A DNA stretch of 23,936 nucleotides from DSFT01 sp032249175 (lineage in GTDB: Bacteria > Hydrothermota > Hydrothermia > LBFQ01 > DSFT01): NCBI GenBank assembly GCA_032249175.1, contig JAVVGK010000012.1, positions 1 to 23,936 on the forward strand, written 5' to 3'. This document shows, one piece after another, positions 23,911-23,936 of the stretch. Under the pieces are notes generated by a model, which made no database searches, had not been told where the DNA came from, and worked only from the letters and a program-made list of their open reading frames with translations. Each line of letters begins with the position of its first letter. Position 1 is the first letter of the stretch. A program made the translations under genes and the position numbers.

Positions 23911-23936
23911 ATGGCAAAAAGAGAAAAAAAACCAAA
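23911..23936 (+). CDS. 5' end of a gene cut by the window edge
   Basis: Only eight codons are visible, reading MAKREKKP. The ATG sits directly behind the promoter element. The basic start might suggest a nucleic-acid-binding or ribosome-related protein, but nothing can be claimed from so few residues. Confidence 0.5.

Overview
The window is very AT-rich DNA, about a quarter to 30% GC by eye, packed with short intergenic gaps and overlapping genes. It looks like a Gram-negative bacterium of the FCB or candidate-phylum type (Bacteroidota, Fibrobacterota or WOR-3-like). The evidence is a giant SprA-family outer-membrane protein, an OmpH/Skp-type periplasmic chaperone and SecDF. A type III-A CRISPR system and the AT/purine-rich codon use would suit a thermophile, but that placement is inference; no rRNA or other firm taxonomic marker is present.

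Layout. (1) 176-4938: a complete type III-A effector operon, cas10/csm1-csm2-csm3-csm4-csm5, with no array, cas1/2, cas6 or csm6 in the window. (2) 4997-8261: secD-secF-nadK. (3) 8274-11329: two secreted proteins of unknown role, a YprB-like exonuclease, tRNA-Ser(CGA), an OmpH-domain protein with an extra C-terminal domain, and a small membrane protein. (4) 11366-14959: rpmH-yidD-yidC-jag-mnmE, the classical conserved cluster but without rnpA. (5) Minus strand 15822-14934: a SufU/IscU-like scaffold and an HD-domain hydrolase, tail-to-tail with mnmE. (6) 15875-20962: sprA. (7) 20997-21303: a decayed remnant of hemY (protoporphyrinogen/coproporphyrinogen oxidase). (8) 21314-21802: DUF177/YceD. 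(9) 21840-23863: pstB-phoU-ABC ATPase. (10) 23911 to the edge: the start of another gene.

The most striking signal is not a gene. A 12-base element, CTTTAAAATTT followed by C or T, occurs ten times, always in an intergenic gap or at the junction with the preceding stop, and almost always 4-8 bases before the start codon of the first gene of a transcription unit. It contains a -10-like TAAAAT, has no recognisable -35 partner and leaves no room for a Shine-Dalgarno site. Internal operon genes often do have AGGAGG-type sites. I read it as a lineage-specific promoter producing leaderless or near-leaderless mRNAs. It precedes the CRISPR operon, ribosomal protein L34, SecD, SprA, PstB and even the hemY remnant, so it looks like the housekeeping promoter of this organism.

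Functionally the window combines membrane-protein biogenesis (SecDF, YidC, YidD, OmpH), a SprA-type secretion translocon, phosphate control (PstB, PhoU), tRNA modification (MnmE), Fe-S assembly (SufU) and RNA-guided defence (Csm).
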